The notes under the pieces are model-generated. The model saw nothing but the letters and a program-made list of their open reading frames with translations, did not search any database and had not been told where the DNA came from. The translations under genes were made by a program, and so were the position numbers. Below, one piece after another: positions 23,139-31,724 of a stretch of 50,753 nt of DNA; the first letter of the stretch is position 1; every line of letters starts with the position of its first letter. This DNA comes from JBPYCR01 sp051846935 (GTDB lineage: Bacteria > Bacillota > Bacilli > Bacillales > Amphibacillaceae): NCBI RefSeq assembly GCF_051846935.1, contig NZ_JBPYCS010000019.1:1-50753 (forward strand), written 5' to 3'.

Positions 23139-25010
23139 TCATTCCATTTCTTCAACAAGCAGTGAAAGTTCTTCCCATCGATTCATTTTTTCTTCCAATG
23201 CCATTTCGATTTGCTCCTGCTCCTCAAATAGCTTTTGGGCTTGTTCAAAATCGCTTCCTGTTGCTTGTATTTCCACTTTTAGCTGATCGATCTTTTCTTC
23301 CAATGCCATAATTTCGTCCTCGATACTTTCCCATTCTTTTTGTTCCTTGTAGGATAACTTTTTCTTTTTTATTACTTGTTTAACGTCTTGAGTCTTTTTC
23401 GGTTGTTTACTCGTTTCTCTCTCAATCATCTTTTCGAGATACTCGGTGTAATTCCCGTAAAAATGCTTTACCTTTCCTTCGCCACAAAATACGAGTAACG
23501 TGTCGATCACACGATCTAAAAAATACCGATCATGGGAAACAGTTATAACGGCACCTGGAAAGTGCTGCAAGTATTCCTCTAATACACTTAATGTTTGCAC
23601 ATCCAAATCATTTGTAGGTTCATCCAGCAAAAGCACATTTGGTTCTGTCATAAGCACCTTCAATAAATACAGGCGTCTTTTTTCTCCACCAGATAATCGG
23701 CGGATATACGTCCATTGTTTCGGACGTGGAAACAAGAAGCGCTCTAGCATTTGCTCAGCTGTAATAACGTCATTACCTTTTGTTCGGATAACTTGAGCGA
23801 CCTTTTTTATATAGTCAATTACCCGCAGATCATCGTCAAGATCCTCTTCCTCTTGAGTATAGTAACCAATTTTAACAGTTTCCCCTACTGTAATTGTACC
23901 TTTATCTACCTTTTCTCGTTGCGCAATAATGTTTAATAATGTAGATTTTCCTGATCCATTTGGTCCGATTATTCCAAGCCGTTCGCCACGAGTTATTAAA
24001 TAAGAAAAAGAAGTAATTAGCTGTTTCGACTGATACGCTTTTTCAATGCCATCTAATTCAATCACTTGTTTGCCTAATCGTGTAGATCCTACTTGAAAAT
24101 CCACATTTTCTTTTTGGGTATGAAATGTTTTTTGCTGCATGTCATCGATTCTTTCAATTCGAGCTTTCTGTTTTGTTGATCTTGCTCGTGCCCCTCTTCT
24201 TAGCCATGCAAGCTCTCTTCTTAATGTATTTTTGTGTTTTTGCTGTTCGTTGCGTTCCTGTTCTTCTCTTTCGGATTTCTTTTCTAGAAAAAGCTCATAA
24301 TTTCCTTCATATGTATACATCGTCCCTTTATCCAACTCAAATATTCGATTCGTTACTCGATTAAGAAAATAGCGGTCATGTGTAACGAGCAATAAAGCTC
24401 CATTGTATGTAGCTAAATAATTTTCTAGCCAAGTAATTGTATCGTTATCTAAATGGTTTGTCGGTTCGTCCAAGATGAGTAAATCTGCAGGCTGAATTAA
24501 CGCCCGTGCAATAGCTACACGTTTTTTTTGGCCACCTGAAAGAGCTTGAACCGGTTGATCGACATCGTTAATTCCTAAACGCATCAAAATAGTTTTTGCC
24601 TTTGTATTGGCATCCCATGCTTCATGTGCGTCCATTTGCTGTTGCATCTCTAAAAGACGTTTTTGGTTCTCTTCACACATAGGATCTGCTTCGAGTCGGA
24701 GAAGGGCTTGTTCGTATTGACGCATGACGCGCATAACCGTCGCCTCACCGTAATAAATTTGTTCAATGACTGTCAGCAACGGATCCAATTGTGGAGTTTG
24801 TGCTAAATATTCAATTGTATACTCTTTCGGATGGGTAACTGTGCCCGAATCTGGCGCATCTATTCCAGCAAGTATTTTTAATAAGCTCGACTTTCCCGTA
24901 CCATTAACTCCAATTAACCCAATACGATCTCTGTTTGATATTGTACAGTTAATTTGTTGAAACAGTGTAGTATCTCCATATGATTTTTTTAAGTTTTCAA
25001 CCGTTAGCAT
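23139..25010 (-). CDS. yfmR: ABC-F family ATPase, YfmR/Uup-like ribosome-associated factor
   Basis: 623 aa soluble protein with two ABC domains and no membrane segments. Walker A motifs are GVNGTGKSS (34-42) and GPNGSGKST (about 350), signatures LSGGQKKR and LSGGEKRR, and Walker B ILDEPTNHLD and LLDEPTNDLD. The basic interdomain linker (P-site tRNA interaction motif, about 230-300) and a C-terminal coiled-coil domain (about 545-620) place it with Uup/YfmR rather than EttA or antibiotic-resistance ABC-Fs. The family resolves stalled ribosomes by entering the E site. YfmR overlaps functionally with EF-P in B. subtilis. Monocistronic. Confidence 0.88.
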   Translation of the reverse strand: MLTVENLKKSYGDTTLFQQINCTISNRDRIGLIGVNGTGKSSLLKILAGIDAPDSGTVTHPKEYTIEYLAQTPQLDPLLTVIEQIYYGEATVMRVMRQYEQALLRLEADPMCEENQKRLLEMQQQMDAHEAWDANTKAKTILMRLGINDVDQPVQALSGGQKKRVAIARALIQPADLLILDEPTNHLDNDTITWLENYLATYNGALLLVTHDRYFLNRVTNRIFELDKGTMYTYEGNYELFLEKKSEREEQERNEQQKHKNTLRRELAWLRRGARARSTKQKARIERIDDMQQKTFHTQKENVDFQVGSTRLGKQVIELDGIEKAYQSKQLITSFSYLITRGERLGIIGPNGSGKSTLLNIIAQREKVDKGTITVGETVKIGYYTQEEEDLDDDLRVIDYIKKVAQVIRTKGNDVITAEQMLERFLFPRPKQWTYIRRLSGGEKRRLYLLKVLMTEPNVLLLDEPTNDLDVQTLSVLEEYLQHFPGAVITVSHDRYFLDRVIDTLLVFCGEGKVKHFYGNYTEYLEKMIERETSKQPKKTQDVKQVIKKKKLSYKEQKEWESIEDEIMALEEKIDQLKVEIQATGSDFEQAQKLFEEQEQIEMALEEKMNRWEELSLLVEEME

Positions 25011-25044
25011 AATTTATCATCCTTATGAATAGCAATTCATCCAA

Positions 25045-25239
25045 CTATTTATTTCGTTCACGCACATATTGCTTTACAAAAAGTACAATTAAAAATAAGA
25101 GCCAGGAAGTAACGATATAAAAAATAATTTTACCTGATTCAAATAAATCGGAAAAGAAGAAAAGCATACCAAGCCAAATAATGAATACACCTAAAATTTG
25201 ATAGCCATAAAATTTAAGATTAATTGTTATCTCCTCCAT
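25045..25239 (-). CDS. Small hypothetical membrane protein
   Basis: About 64 aa if it starts at ATG 25239, with two hydrophobic segments (YQILGVFIIWLGMLFFF and IIFYIVTSWLLFLIVLF) and a basic tail (VKQYVRERNK). The best ribosome site, GGAGG, lies inside the first codons and points to an ATT codon at 25224, a rare start used by infC. A longer frame to 25290 has no ribosome site. No family is recognised. It is 34 bp upstream of the ABC-F gene on the same strand. Confidence 0.45.
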   Translation of the reverse strand: MEEITINLKFYGYQILGVFIIWLGMLFFFSDLFESGKIIFYIVTSWLLFLIVLFVKQYVRERNK

Positions 25240-25297
25240 ATAAAGCACTACATCCATTTTAGCGAATGTATTAGTAATTTTCCATTTCAAAACAAAA

Positions 25298-25314
25298 AGC
25301 CCGCAACGTGCGGG
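25298..25314 (-). terminator. Terminator of the CcdA/two-component operon
   Basis: CCCGCA (25300-25305) pairs with TGCGGG (25309-25314) with a 3-nt loop. On the minus strand the hairpin is followed by CTTTTTG. It ends the operon 25773-29503 after the dispersed repeat. Confidence 0.8.
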
Positions 25315-25400
25315 AATAAAAAACGATATTTTTATACGATACCCTTCATAAAGCTATTATAACTATTGAATTGAATGATTTTCATAATTCCAAGCCTATA

Positions 25401-25780
25401 TTAAACAGTGTTCGTTACAGAACAGGTAAACGAGCAAAAAACATTTTGTATAGTCACCTTAATGTACAATGCATCTAAATTAGTATTTGAACGAATTCAT
25501 ACAGCATTCAACCAAGAAACAGAGGCTGCATAGCAACACTAACTCGTCTGTGTGGAATTCGGATCCACGCAGAATCCTGCAGGAAAAGCAACAGCCGAAA
25601 ATCCATTTCAAAAGTTTTGGGAAAAACTTTTAAAGTTAGTTGAGTCGTTGCCTGCGGAAAGCGGAGTGAATCCGGATGGAACAAAGCTGACACCATTCTG
25701 GCTTTAAATTTTTAAATCGATTTTAAAATTCTTCTGTTCTTTTGTGATGTTTTAAAAATGGCAAGTATAAAATTAACTCG
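25401..25780. repeat. Long dispersed repeat family 2, copy 1
   Basis: About 380 bp homologous, in inverted orientation, to 45961-46336, and in part to 35117-35331. Shared blocks include ttcgtt-cagaacaggtaaacg, gtgtggaat, tcctgcaggaaaagcaacag, gcggagtg-atccggatggaac and gattttaaaattct. It reaches the stop codon region of the histidine kinase gene. The 62-codon open frame inside (25508-25696) is repeat, not a gene. Confidence 0.9.
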
Positions 25781-26870
25781 ATTGCTTAATTAATGGAAGG
25801 AGCACCCAGAAGGTTGTAACAGTGCCTTCGCTGTATACACCGACCTTACCGTTATGACGCTCGACAATTTCCTTTACAATAGCAAGTCCGAGCCCTGAAC
25901 CACCCGTTTTTCGATTTCGGGAAGCTTCTACACGGTAAAACCGTTTAAAAATATTTGCTTCATCCTTGTGTGGGATCTTGCTGCTTGGGCCTGAAAAGGA
26001 TATTCGATAAAAGATGTCTTCCTGTTCACCCGTAACGAGAATCGAACCGTCTCCTTCATAATAGCGAATCGCATTATCAAGCAAATTATTTAATATTTGC
26101 TGAAGCCCTTCCACATGAACCTTTATTTTTACAGGTGACGCATTTACTTGTACATCAATAGCAGATTTTAATACTTTCCAACGAAACATTGCTACACATT
26201 GATGAATTTGCTCAGAAACATCTATCAATTGTTTTTTCATTAAACTTTGTGTGGTAATCTCGTTCCACTCTTTTAAAACGTCTAATTCATCGACTAAGCG
26301 AGAAAGCCGATTAGCTTCTTCGGATAAAGCTAGAAACAATGCTTTATCCCCTTCAATTAAGCCAGACTTTAATGCGTGTAAATACCCATTCAAATTCGAA
26401 AGCGGTGTACGCAGTTCATGAGATATATCCGATACAAATCGCTTCCGCTCTTGTTCATCTGCTTGAAGCTGTCGCAACAGCCCGTTATATTGCTTCGTAA
26501 GCTCTGCAATTTCGTCATCAGACGTTACAACAATTTCTTTAGGATAATTGCCCTCCTTCAACTTTTCAGTCGACGCAATTAACGTACGAATCGGCTGAAC
26601 AAGTTTTTTTGTCATATAAAAGTGGGCCATCGCTCCTACAACGACAGCTATTATGCTAAATGTCCATAAATATTGCAACAATGTCGCATTAAATTGCTGC
26701 TGTCTTTGCTCATCAAAATTTGTTATTCCTTCTACTAAAAAGCATGCCGTTTCATATATTGCCCAGCTGCTTACAACTATTGAAACAGAAATAATTACTA
26801 CATTCATCAACGTTAGCTTCCATAAGAAACCTTTTGGAAGAAGCGCTTTTAATCGTTTAAGAAGGAACAA
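25773..26870 (-). CDS. HAMP-domain sensor histidine kinase
   Basis: 365 aa membrane sensor. It has TM1 (about 18-42), a very short extracellular loop, TM2 (about 66-86), HAMP (about 87-138), HisKA with phospho-acceptor His151 in SDISHELRTPL, and HATPase with N box (NNLLDNAIRYY) and G box (GGSGLGLAIVKEI). The start is TTG 26870, overlapping the response-regulator gene by 14 bp. The small sensing loop suggests detection within the membrane or through a partner. It ends the CcdA/ResA-like operon, and its last codons lie beside a dispersed repeat. Signal may be redox or envelope stress, by context only. Confidence 0.9.
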   Translation of the reverse strand: MFLLKRLKALLPKGFLWKLTLMNVVIISVSIVVSSWAIYETACFLVEGITNFDEQRQQQFNATLLQYLWTFSIIAVVVGAMAHFYMTKKLVQPIRTLIASTEKLKEGNYPKEIVVTSDDEIAELTKQYNGLLRQLQADEQERKRFVSDISHELRTPLSNLNGYLHALKSGLIEGDKALFLALSEEANRLSRLVDELDVLKEWNEITTQSLMKKQLIDVSEQIHQCVAMFRWKVLKSAIDVQVNASPVKIKVHVEGLQQILNNLLDNAIRYYEGDGSILVTGEQEDIFYRISFSGPSSKIPHKDEANIFKRFYRVEASRNRKTGGSGLGLAIVKEIVERHNGKVGVYSEGTVTTFWVLLPLIKQSS

Positions 26871-27540
26871 ATCGATACCCCATTCCTCTTACTGTTTGAA
26901 TACGTTTAGGATGAGAAGGTATATCTTCAATTTTTTCTCGCAGTTTTTTAATATGTGCATCAATTGTCCGATCGAGTATAGACTGTTGCTCAAATGGATA
27001 AAGCTCAGAAATAAGCTGTTCACGAGAAAACACAACACTCGGATGCTTCATTAATAAATGTAGGAGATTAAATTCATGCTTTGTAAGCTGAATTGGCTTA
27101 TCATATAGGTAAGCCTCTCTTTTACGTGGCTTAAGGCATAATCCATTATTGATTACTTTATTGCAAAAGTGTCCTGTTCTACGTAAAACAGCTTCCACCT
27201 GTGCCATTAGTTCATCAGGATCAAATGGTTTGGTTATATAGCCGTCCGCCCCCATACGCAAACCGGCAATTTTATCATCAACTCGTGCTTTGGCAGACAG
27301 CATGATAATGGATACTTCTTGATTAATTTGCTCCCTTACCCACGTACAAAACGATTCCCCACTCATTTTCGGCAGCATTAAGTCGAGTATTATTAAACAA
27401 GGGTGATAAGTTAAGAAAGCAGCTTTAGCCTCTTCACCATCCACTGCTTCGACAACCTCATAGCCGTTCTTTTCCAAATATAGCCGAACGAGCTGACGAA
27501 TCATTGCATCATCTTCTACAATTAAAATTATTTGACTCAT
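26857..27540 (-). CDS. OmpR/PhoB family response regulator
   Basis: 227 aa. Receiver domain (3-115) with acidic pocket Asp10/Asp11, phospho-acceptor Asp53 in LIILDLMLP and the Lys in ITKPFDPDEL. C-terminal winged helix (about 130-225) with RTIDAHIKKLREKI and VRGMGYRF. It pairs with the histidine kinase that overlaps it. It follows the ResA-like gene by 25 bp, so the two-component system is cotranscribed with disulfide-handling genes, which suggests a link to cytochrome c maturation or extracytoplasmic thiol status. Confidence 0.92.
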   Translation of the reverse strand: MSQIILIVEDDAMIRQLVRLYLEKNGYEVVEAVDGEEAKAAFLTYHPCLIILDLMLPKMSGESFCTWVREQINQEVSIIMLSAKARVDDKIAGLRMGADGYITKPFDPDELMAQVEAVLRRTGHFCNKVINNGLCLKPRKREAYLYDKPIQLTKHEFNLLHLLMKHPSVVFSREQLISELYPFEQQSILDRTIDAHIKKLREKIEDIPSHPKRIQTVRGMGYRFVPS

Positions 27541-27565
27541 GTTTATCCCTCGATATAATTTAGCC

Positions 27566-28087
27566 TTATTTCATTTTTTCATATTCCTGCACCATTAGTT
27601 CATAATTAAGAGCTCCAAATGAGACGTTTTGTATCTTTCCTTCTGAATCAATCATAAATGTAGTCGGGATTGGTTGAATGCGATAACGATTAGCAACAGA
27701 TGAATCTTCATCTAAAAGAACACGAAATGTTACACCGAATTCTTCAACAAACGCAGGTACATTACTTTTACTACTTTCAGTCTCCAATAAATCCACCGCT
27801 AAAATAACGACGTCCGTTTTTTCATGGAATTTTTGCATATCTGGCATTTCTGCTCGACATGGAGGACACCAAGTTGCCCAGAAATTTAACATTACGCGCT
27901 CACCTCTGAAGTCGGATAGTTTAACCGTTTCTCCTTCCAATGTTTTTAATTCAAAATCAGGAGCAAGGTTTCCTTTTTCTAAGCCGACCTCAGCTTCTTC
28001 AGCAACCTTTTCGTCATTTATTACAAAATCATATACAGCCCACGCAAAGAGTGCGACAATAATTGCAATAATAATTCCTTTTTTCAT
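27566..28087 (-). CDS. Membrane-anchored thiol-disulfide oxidoreductase, ResA/TlpA type
   Basis: 173 aa. It has an N-terminal signal anchor (about 4-20), then an extracytoplasmic AhpC/TSA-TlpA thioredoxin fold. The active site is WCPPC (Cys74, Cys77), and PTTFMID carries the cis-Pro. Pro75 and Pro76 are not the CEPC of ResA, so specificity may differ. It lies 16 bp after the CcdA gene, the electron donor expected to reduce it. Roles in apocytochrome c reduction, or in spore or wall protein thiols as for StoA, are both possible. Confidence 0.9.
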   Translation of the reverse strand: MKKGIIIAIIVALFAWAVYDFVINDEKVAEEAEVGLEKGNLAPDFELKTLEGETVKLSDFRGERVMLNFWATWCPPCRAEMPDMQKFHEKTDVVILAVDLLETESSKSNVPAFVEEFGVTFRVLLDEDSSVANRYRIQPIPTTFMIDSEGKIQNVSFGALNYELMVQEYEKMK

Positions 28088-28103
28088 TTAAATCCCTCCA
28101 CAT

Positions 28104-28862
28104 TTATCCAAGCTTTTCTAACCACGTATCCTGAACGAGCTTCAGAAAAAACTCTGCAATTCGTGGCATTTGTCCAGTAAACAGAATAATACCCATCGCA
28201 ATCATAATTATACCGCCAATTTTCATAATCACTTGACCACGCTGTACGATCCATTTTGTAGAACCAAGGAAGAAAGTAAGTATTAAGAACGGGAGTGCAA
28301 ACCCAATAACGTACATGAACGTATAAAATATTCCTTGCCCTGGATTACTAGCTGCTAAAAATAAAATAGAAGCAAAGATTGGACCGATACACGGCGTCCA
28401 ACCAGCAGCGAATCCAGTACCTACAAAAAAAGTCCCTACATAACTAATTCTTTTTTTCGTATAGTGCAATCTTTTTTCTTTCATTAAAGTTGGTACGTTT
28501 AGCCAGCCAGCAACAAATAGACCCATTACTATTATAAAGATTCCGGCTATACGCTGAATAAAAAGACCTGAATTACCAGCGAGAAGATCTTGAATCCAAC
28601 GCCCAAGAAATGACGCTCCAATTCCTAGACTAATAAATACAAGAGAAACACCAAGAATAAAAAACAAGGAATGGCTGAGTAATTTCCGTCGTATTTTAGC
28701 ATTTTTTGACCCTTGTAGCTCCTTCACACTTATCCCTGTAATGTACGATAAATATGCAGGAAAAATTGGTAATACACATGGTGATAAAAAGGACAATGCT
28801 CCTGCCCCCAATGCGAGGAACATTCCTACGATTAAAACTGTATCCGTTTCTATTCCACCCAT
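28104..28862 (-). CDS. ccdA: CcdA/DsbD-like thiol-disulfide transmembrane electron carrier
   Basis: 252 aa with six or more membrane segments. The two redox cysteines are in LSFLSPCVLPIFPAYLS (TM1) and AAGWTPCIGPIFAS (TM4), each in the PC-x-x-P setting of the family. CcdA carries reducing power from cytoplasmic thioredoxin to outer thioredoxin-like proteins such as the ResA-like protein encoded next. The start overlaps the upstream membrane gene by 13 bp. AAGGTG precedes the ATG. Confidence 0.9.
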   Translation of the reverse strand: MGGIETDTVLIVGMFLALGAGALSFLSPCVLPIFPAYLSYITGISVKELQGSKNAKIRRKLLSHSLFFILGVSLVFISLGIGASFLGRWIQDLLAGNSGLFIQRIAGIFIIVMGLFVAGWLNVPTLMKEKRLHYTKKRISYVGTFFVGTGFAAGWTPCIGPIFASILFLAASNPGQGIFYTFMYVIGFALPFLILTFFLGSTKWIVQRGQVIMKIGGIIMIAMGIILFTGQMPRIAEFFLKLVQDTWLEKLG

Positions 28863-29503
28863 GCTGACACCTTCCTTTTATATGTTAATCGATAGAGTAC
28901 AATTAAGCTAATAATCATTAGTACGAAAAATAGTGGATCGATTAAATAGCCAAAAATCCGTGTATATGGCATAACTATTGCAAGTACGAGCTGAGCAATA
29001 TTCCAAATAAATATTAGAACTAGCAACTGTTTCCCCTTATTAAATCGCTCCATTAATACGAGTATGACTAAAATAAACATTACGCTTAAGTACGGCAGCA
29101 TCACGTAGTTTTTGTTAAACAGAAGTTGAATGAGCTCATACATAAACGAGCTTAATAAAAATATCGGCGTAAATACATACAGAAGCATTTTTGCATTAAA
29201 CGAATGACGTTTTATTTTAAATGCTACATTAATTCCGATTAATAGTACGGCAACATAAAAAGCGGCTGAACTACTCGGATAGGCGAGTACAGATAAAGGA
29301 TCTTGTATAAAGAGTTGAATATTTGCTACGATTTTTCCAACCCAAATATAAATTACAAAATTAATTAGGAGCGATGTTAGTTCTTCCAGTTGTTCCTTTT
29401 TCGATTGGTGTGGCAATGAATTTGTAAAATAATAAACGATATAGCTCAATAAAAAGCTAGTAACTAAAATTCCTATTTTCGTTAATGCTGCTGTTAAAGC
29501 CAT
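28850..29503 (-). CDS. Hypothetical multi-pass membrane protein heading the ccdA operon
   Basis: 217 aa, about six to seven hydrophobic segments, no cysteine pair, no recognised catalytic motif. It overlaps ccdA by 13 bp and has GAGGG before its ATG, so it is the first gene of the five-gene operon. Proteins of this shape precede ccdA in other Bacillaceae as I recall, but I cannot name a family. A role in cytochrome or thiol metabolism is guilt by association. Confidence 0.75.
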   Translation of the reverse strand: MALTAALTKIGILVTSFLLSYIVYYFTNSLPHQSKKEQLEELTSLLINFVIYIWVGKIVANIQLFIQDPLSVLAYPSSSAAFYVAVLLIGINVAFKIKRHSFNAKMLLYVFTPIFLLSSFMYELIQLLFNKNYVMLPYLSVMFILVILVLMERFNKGKQLLVLIFIWNIAQLVLAIVMPYTRIFGYLIDPLFFVLMIISLIVLYRLTYKRKVSAWVE

Positions 29504-29667
29504 TTCAACCCTCCATCATCCATGTTCTCATTTAATTATACAATTTATATATGAAAATTTGATGAATGCCGCTTATATTTCAATAAAATAGATTTTGCTA
29601 TGCCACGAAAGTGCCTTATGCATGCTATAATAAAGCAAATTTAGGCATACATATAGGAGGGTTTTCC

Positions 29668-30654
29668 ATGGTACTGCAAAAAGGAAAAGCTAATTGTATC
29701 ACCGATGTGAAAGAGGTTAAAGTCGGCCACGTTACTTTATATGAGAAGCTGACAGAAAAAGACACGATTTGTACTGGAGTAACAGCGATTTTGCCTCATA
29801 GCGGTAATCTTTATAAGGAAAAGGTACGTGCAGCATGCGAGGTTATTAATGGGTTTGGCAAATCGGCTGGTCTCGTAGAAATTGAAGAACTTGGATTAAT
29901 TGAATCGCCAATAATGCTTACAAATACTATGAGTGTCGGCCCAGTGATGCAAGGTGCTCTAACGTACATGCTTGAACAAAACGAGGATATAGGTAATTCA
30001 TCGCCATCAATAAATATAGTTGTCGGAGAGTGTAATGATGGTTTTTTAAATTCAATGCGCATGCAATCCGTAAAGCCAAACGATGCCGTACAAGCAATTG
30101 AAAACGCTTGCCAAGAGCCGACTCAAGAAGGTGCTGTCGGGGCTGGAAAAGGAATGATTTGTTACGGGTATAAGGGAGGCATTGGTACAGCTTCAAGAGA
30201 AGTTATCGTAGAAACTAAAGCATACACGATCGGCTGTCTCGTATTAAGCAACTTTGGTAAGCGAGAGGAAGCTTTATTTGCTAATTGGGAAAAGGCACCA
30301 ATCAAAACACCTGAAGGCTCGATAATGATGATCATAGCGACAGACGCTCCCTTTTACGATCGACAGTTAAGACGTCTTGCCAAACGCTGTGCCGCTGGTC
30401 TAGCTCGTACGGGTAGTCATATGGATCATGGTAGTGGCGATATTGCCATCGCTTTCTCTACTGCTAATAAATACAAACACAATACAGGGGAGCCGACAGA
30501 AAAGGTTACCTTCTTCCGCGACGATCATAAAAGCATGAACCAGTTCTTCCTGGCGGTAACAGAGGCGACAGAAGAAGCGATTATAAATTCATTAAAGCAA
30601 GCTGAAACAACGATAGGAAAAGGCGGGTTTACGGTAGAAAAGGCGCCTTTGTAA
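29668..30654 (+). CDS. P1 family peptidase (DmpA/L-aminopeptidase-D-esterase, N-terminal nucleophile fold)
   Basis: 328 aa. ATG 29668 follows AGGAGGG; the open frame upstream of it lacks a site. The autoprocessing Gly-Ser is G217-S218 in TPEGSIMM, where cleavage would expose Ser218 as nucleophile. The segments VGPVMQGALTYML, VGECNDG and HGSGDIAIAFSTAN are family hallmarks. Family members release N-terminal D- or beta-amino acids from peptides, amides or esters. It is monocistronic, divergent from the ccdA operon. The physiological substrate is unknown. Confidence 0.9.
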   Translation: MVLQKGKANCITDVKEVKVGHVTLYEKLTEKDTICTGVTAILPHSGNLYKEKVRAACEVINGFGKSAGLVEIEELGLIESPIMLTNTMSVGPVMQGALTYMLEQNEDIGNSSPSINIVVGECNDGFLNSMRMQSVKPNDAVQAIENACQEPTQEGAVGAGKGMICYGYKGGIGTASREVIVETKAYTIGCLVLSNFGKREEALFANWEKAPIKTPEGSIMMIIATDAPFYDRQLRRLAKRCAAGLARTGSHMDHGSGDIAIAFSTANKYKHNTGEPTEKVTFFRDDHKSMNQFFLAVTEATEEAIINSLKQAETTIGKGGFTVEKAPL

Positions 30655-30756
30655 CTAAACATCTTCATTAAAAACCTAAAAGCCATTGAAAGTCGGTCAC
30701 TTAGATTCCGTTCTTTATTCATTTTAATCTTCAATCATTTGAGTGAATAAATAGAG

Positions 30757-30795
30757 GGTCAGGCAGCTATCCATTCTCATCAGCATTGCCTGACC
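30757..30795. terminator. Bidirectional terminator between P1 peptidase and GNAT genes
   Basis: GGTCAGGCA (30757-30765) pairs with TGCCTGACC (30787-30795). It serves convergent genes and shares the CAGGCA/TGCCTG core with the terminator at 9062-9104. Confidence 0.8.
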
Positions 30796-30827
30796 TCTAA
30801 TTTAAATAAATGATTTTTAATTTTTAT

Positions 30828-31109
30828 CTAAGACTTCGCTAAAACATCGTGATATTCGGGTGTCTTTTCAATTTTATTCTTTGCGTACGAACATTCTGCA
30901 ATTATTTTCTTTCCTTCTGATCGAGCAAATTCCACCATCTCTGCCACGAGCTTTCCTGCCATTCCTTGTCCACGAAGCTCATCGGATACATACGTATGGT
31001 CGACAATCAATGCTTGCTCATCCTTTTCCTTAAAAGTAATTTCAGCTAGCGGTGACGATTCGTTTTCTCCAACGAATAGCTTTCCATCTCCTTTATTAAT
31101 TGCAGTCAT
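30828..31109 (-). CDS. Small GNAT-type N-acetyltransferase (YjdJ/NATD1-like)
   Basis: 93 aa. ATG 31109 is used because AGGAGGG lies at the right distance; the GTG two codons upstream is too close. The acetyl-CoA loop is DELRGQGMAGKLV, preceded by the strand ALIVDHTYV and followed by the CSYAKNKIEKTPEY tail typical of the short GCN5-like group. Substrate is unknown. Monocistronic. Confidence 0.88.
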   Translation of the reverse strand: MTAINKGDGKLFVGENESSPLAEITFKEKDEQALIVDHTYVSDELRGQGMAGKLVAEMVEFARSEGKKIIAECSYAKNKIEKTPEYHDVLAKS

Positions 31110-31166
31110 ACTCACCCTCCTTTTCCTTATATTCTAACACAATTCCTATTATTTTGACTTTCAAAA

Positions 31167-31449
31167 ACACCATATGATTAAGTCACGTATTTGTGGGTGT
31201 TATTTTAAGAAGTTAAAAAACCTCTCTTTGTATTCGTTAATTTTAGTATTGCTTCCTACCGACCGCAGTAGATATACACTACGCTTTCCGAGGAGGCTGA
31301 AGCCGTGCCCGCGGAAAGCATCTACCTGCAGTGAAAATCAACGGTGTTATTCATGTGTATATCGTTCGAAGTAAAATTGATCACATATTATCTAGTTAGA
31401 TTCGTGCATCTGTTCCCCTACAAACATTTTACTCATACACACCATATGA
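31167..31449. mobile_element. MITE-like repeat element flanked by an 11-bp direct repeat
   Basis: The element 31178-31438 matches repeat copy 1 up to base 31438. Exactly there begins ACACCATATGA (31439-31449), which also stands immediately left of the element at 31167-31177. The left end (agtcacgtatttgtggg) and the inverted right end (agtaaaatgtttgtagggg) are imperfectly similar, as in terminal inverted repeats. No transposase is encoded. The 31182-31205 end also occurs at 11617-11642. The GC-rich core is the common Bacillaceae repeat. Confidence 0.6.
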
Positions 31450-31724
31450 CTAAACGACTAATTTTTGTATCAATTGGTTTATTTTCAAAATACAAGTAAT
31501 TTAAAAATAGAAGCGGTGCGTACAAAGCTCTTATTTCTACTTAATAAAATGAAGCACAATAAATGTAGTTCCTTTGTTCTCACGCAACTATTTTACTCAT
31601 ACATAACGTATAAACTTTACACTCCATTTACGTCTCCTTTACTTAAACGTAATATACCACTGGTACAATTGGTGCAGCATAGGTCATACGCATCATTTAT
31701 TTTCAACAAGGGGGCTTTCTTATA
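31450..31724. other. Intergenic leader of the chemoreceptor gene
   Basis: ATTTTACTCATACA at 31589-31602 repeats the right end of the adjacent element (31426-31439), perhaps a relic. The 86-codon open frame 31465-31725 lacks a ribosome site and is not accepted. Confidence 0.45.
31627..31655 (+). promoter_or_regulatory. Putative SigA promoter of the chemoreceptor gene
   Basis: TTTACG (31627-31632), a 17-bp spacer and TAATAT (31650-31655), about 70 bp before the ATG. A SigD-type motility promoter (TAAA-N15-GCCGATAT) was looked for and not found. Confidence 0.45.

Noticed and set aside
25508..25696. 62-codon frame (and similar ones at 34985-35248 and 46039-46227)
   Set aside because: All three are the same translated repeat family 2; conservation is of DNA, with indels that break the frame in the 35-kb copy.
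31440..31724. SigD motility promoter for the chemoreceptor
   Set aside because: TAAA occurs, but the downstream GCCGATAT element is not matched (3 of 8 at the right spacing).
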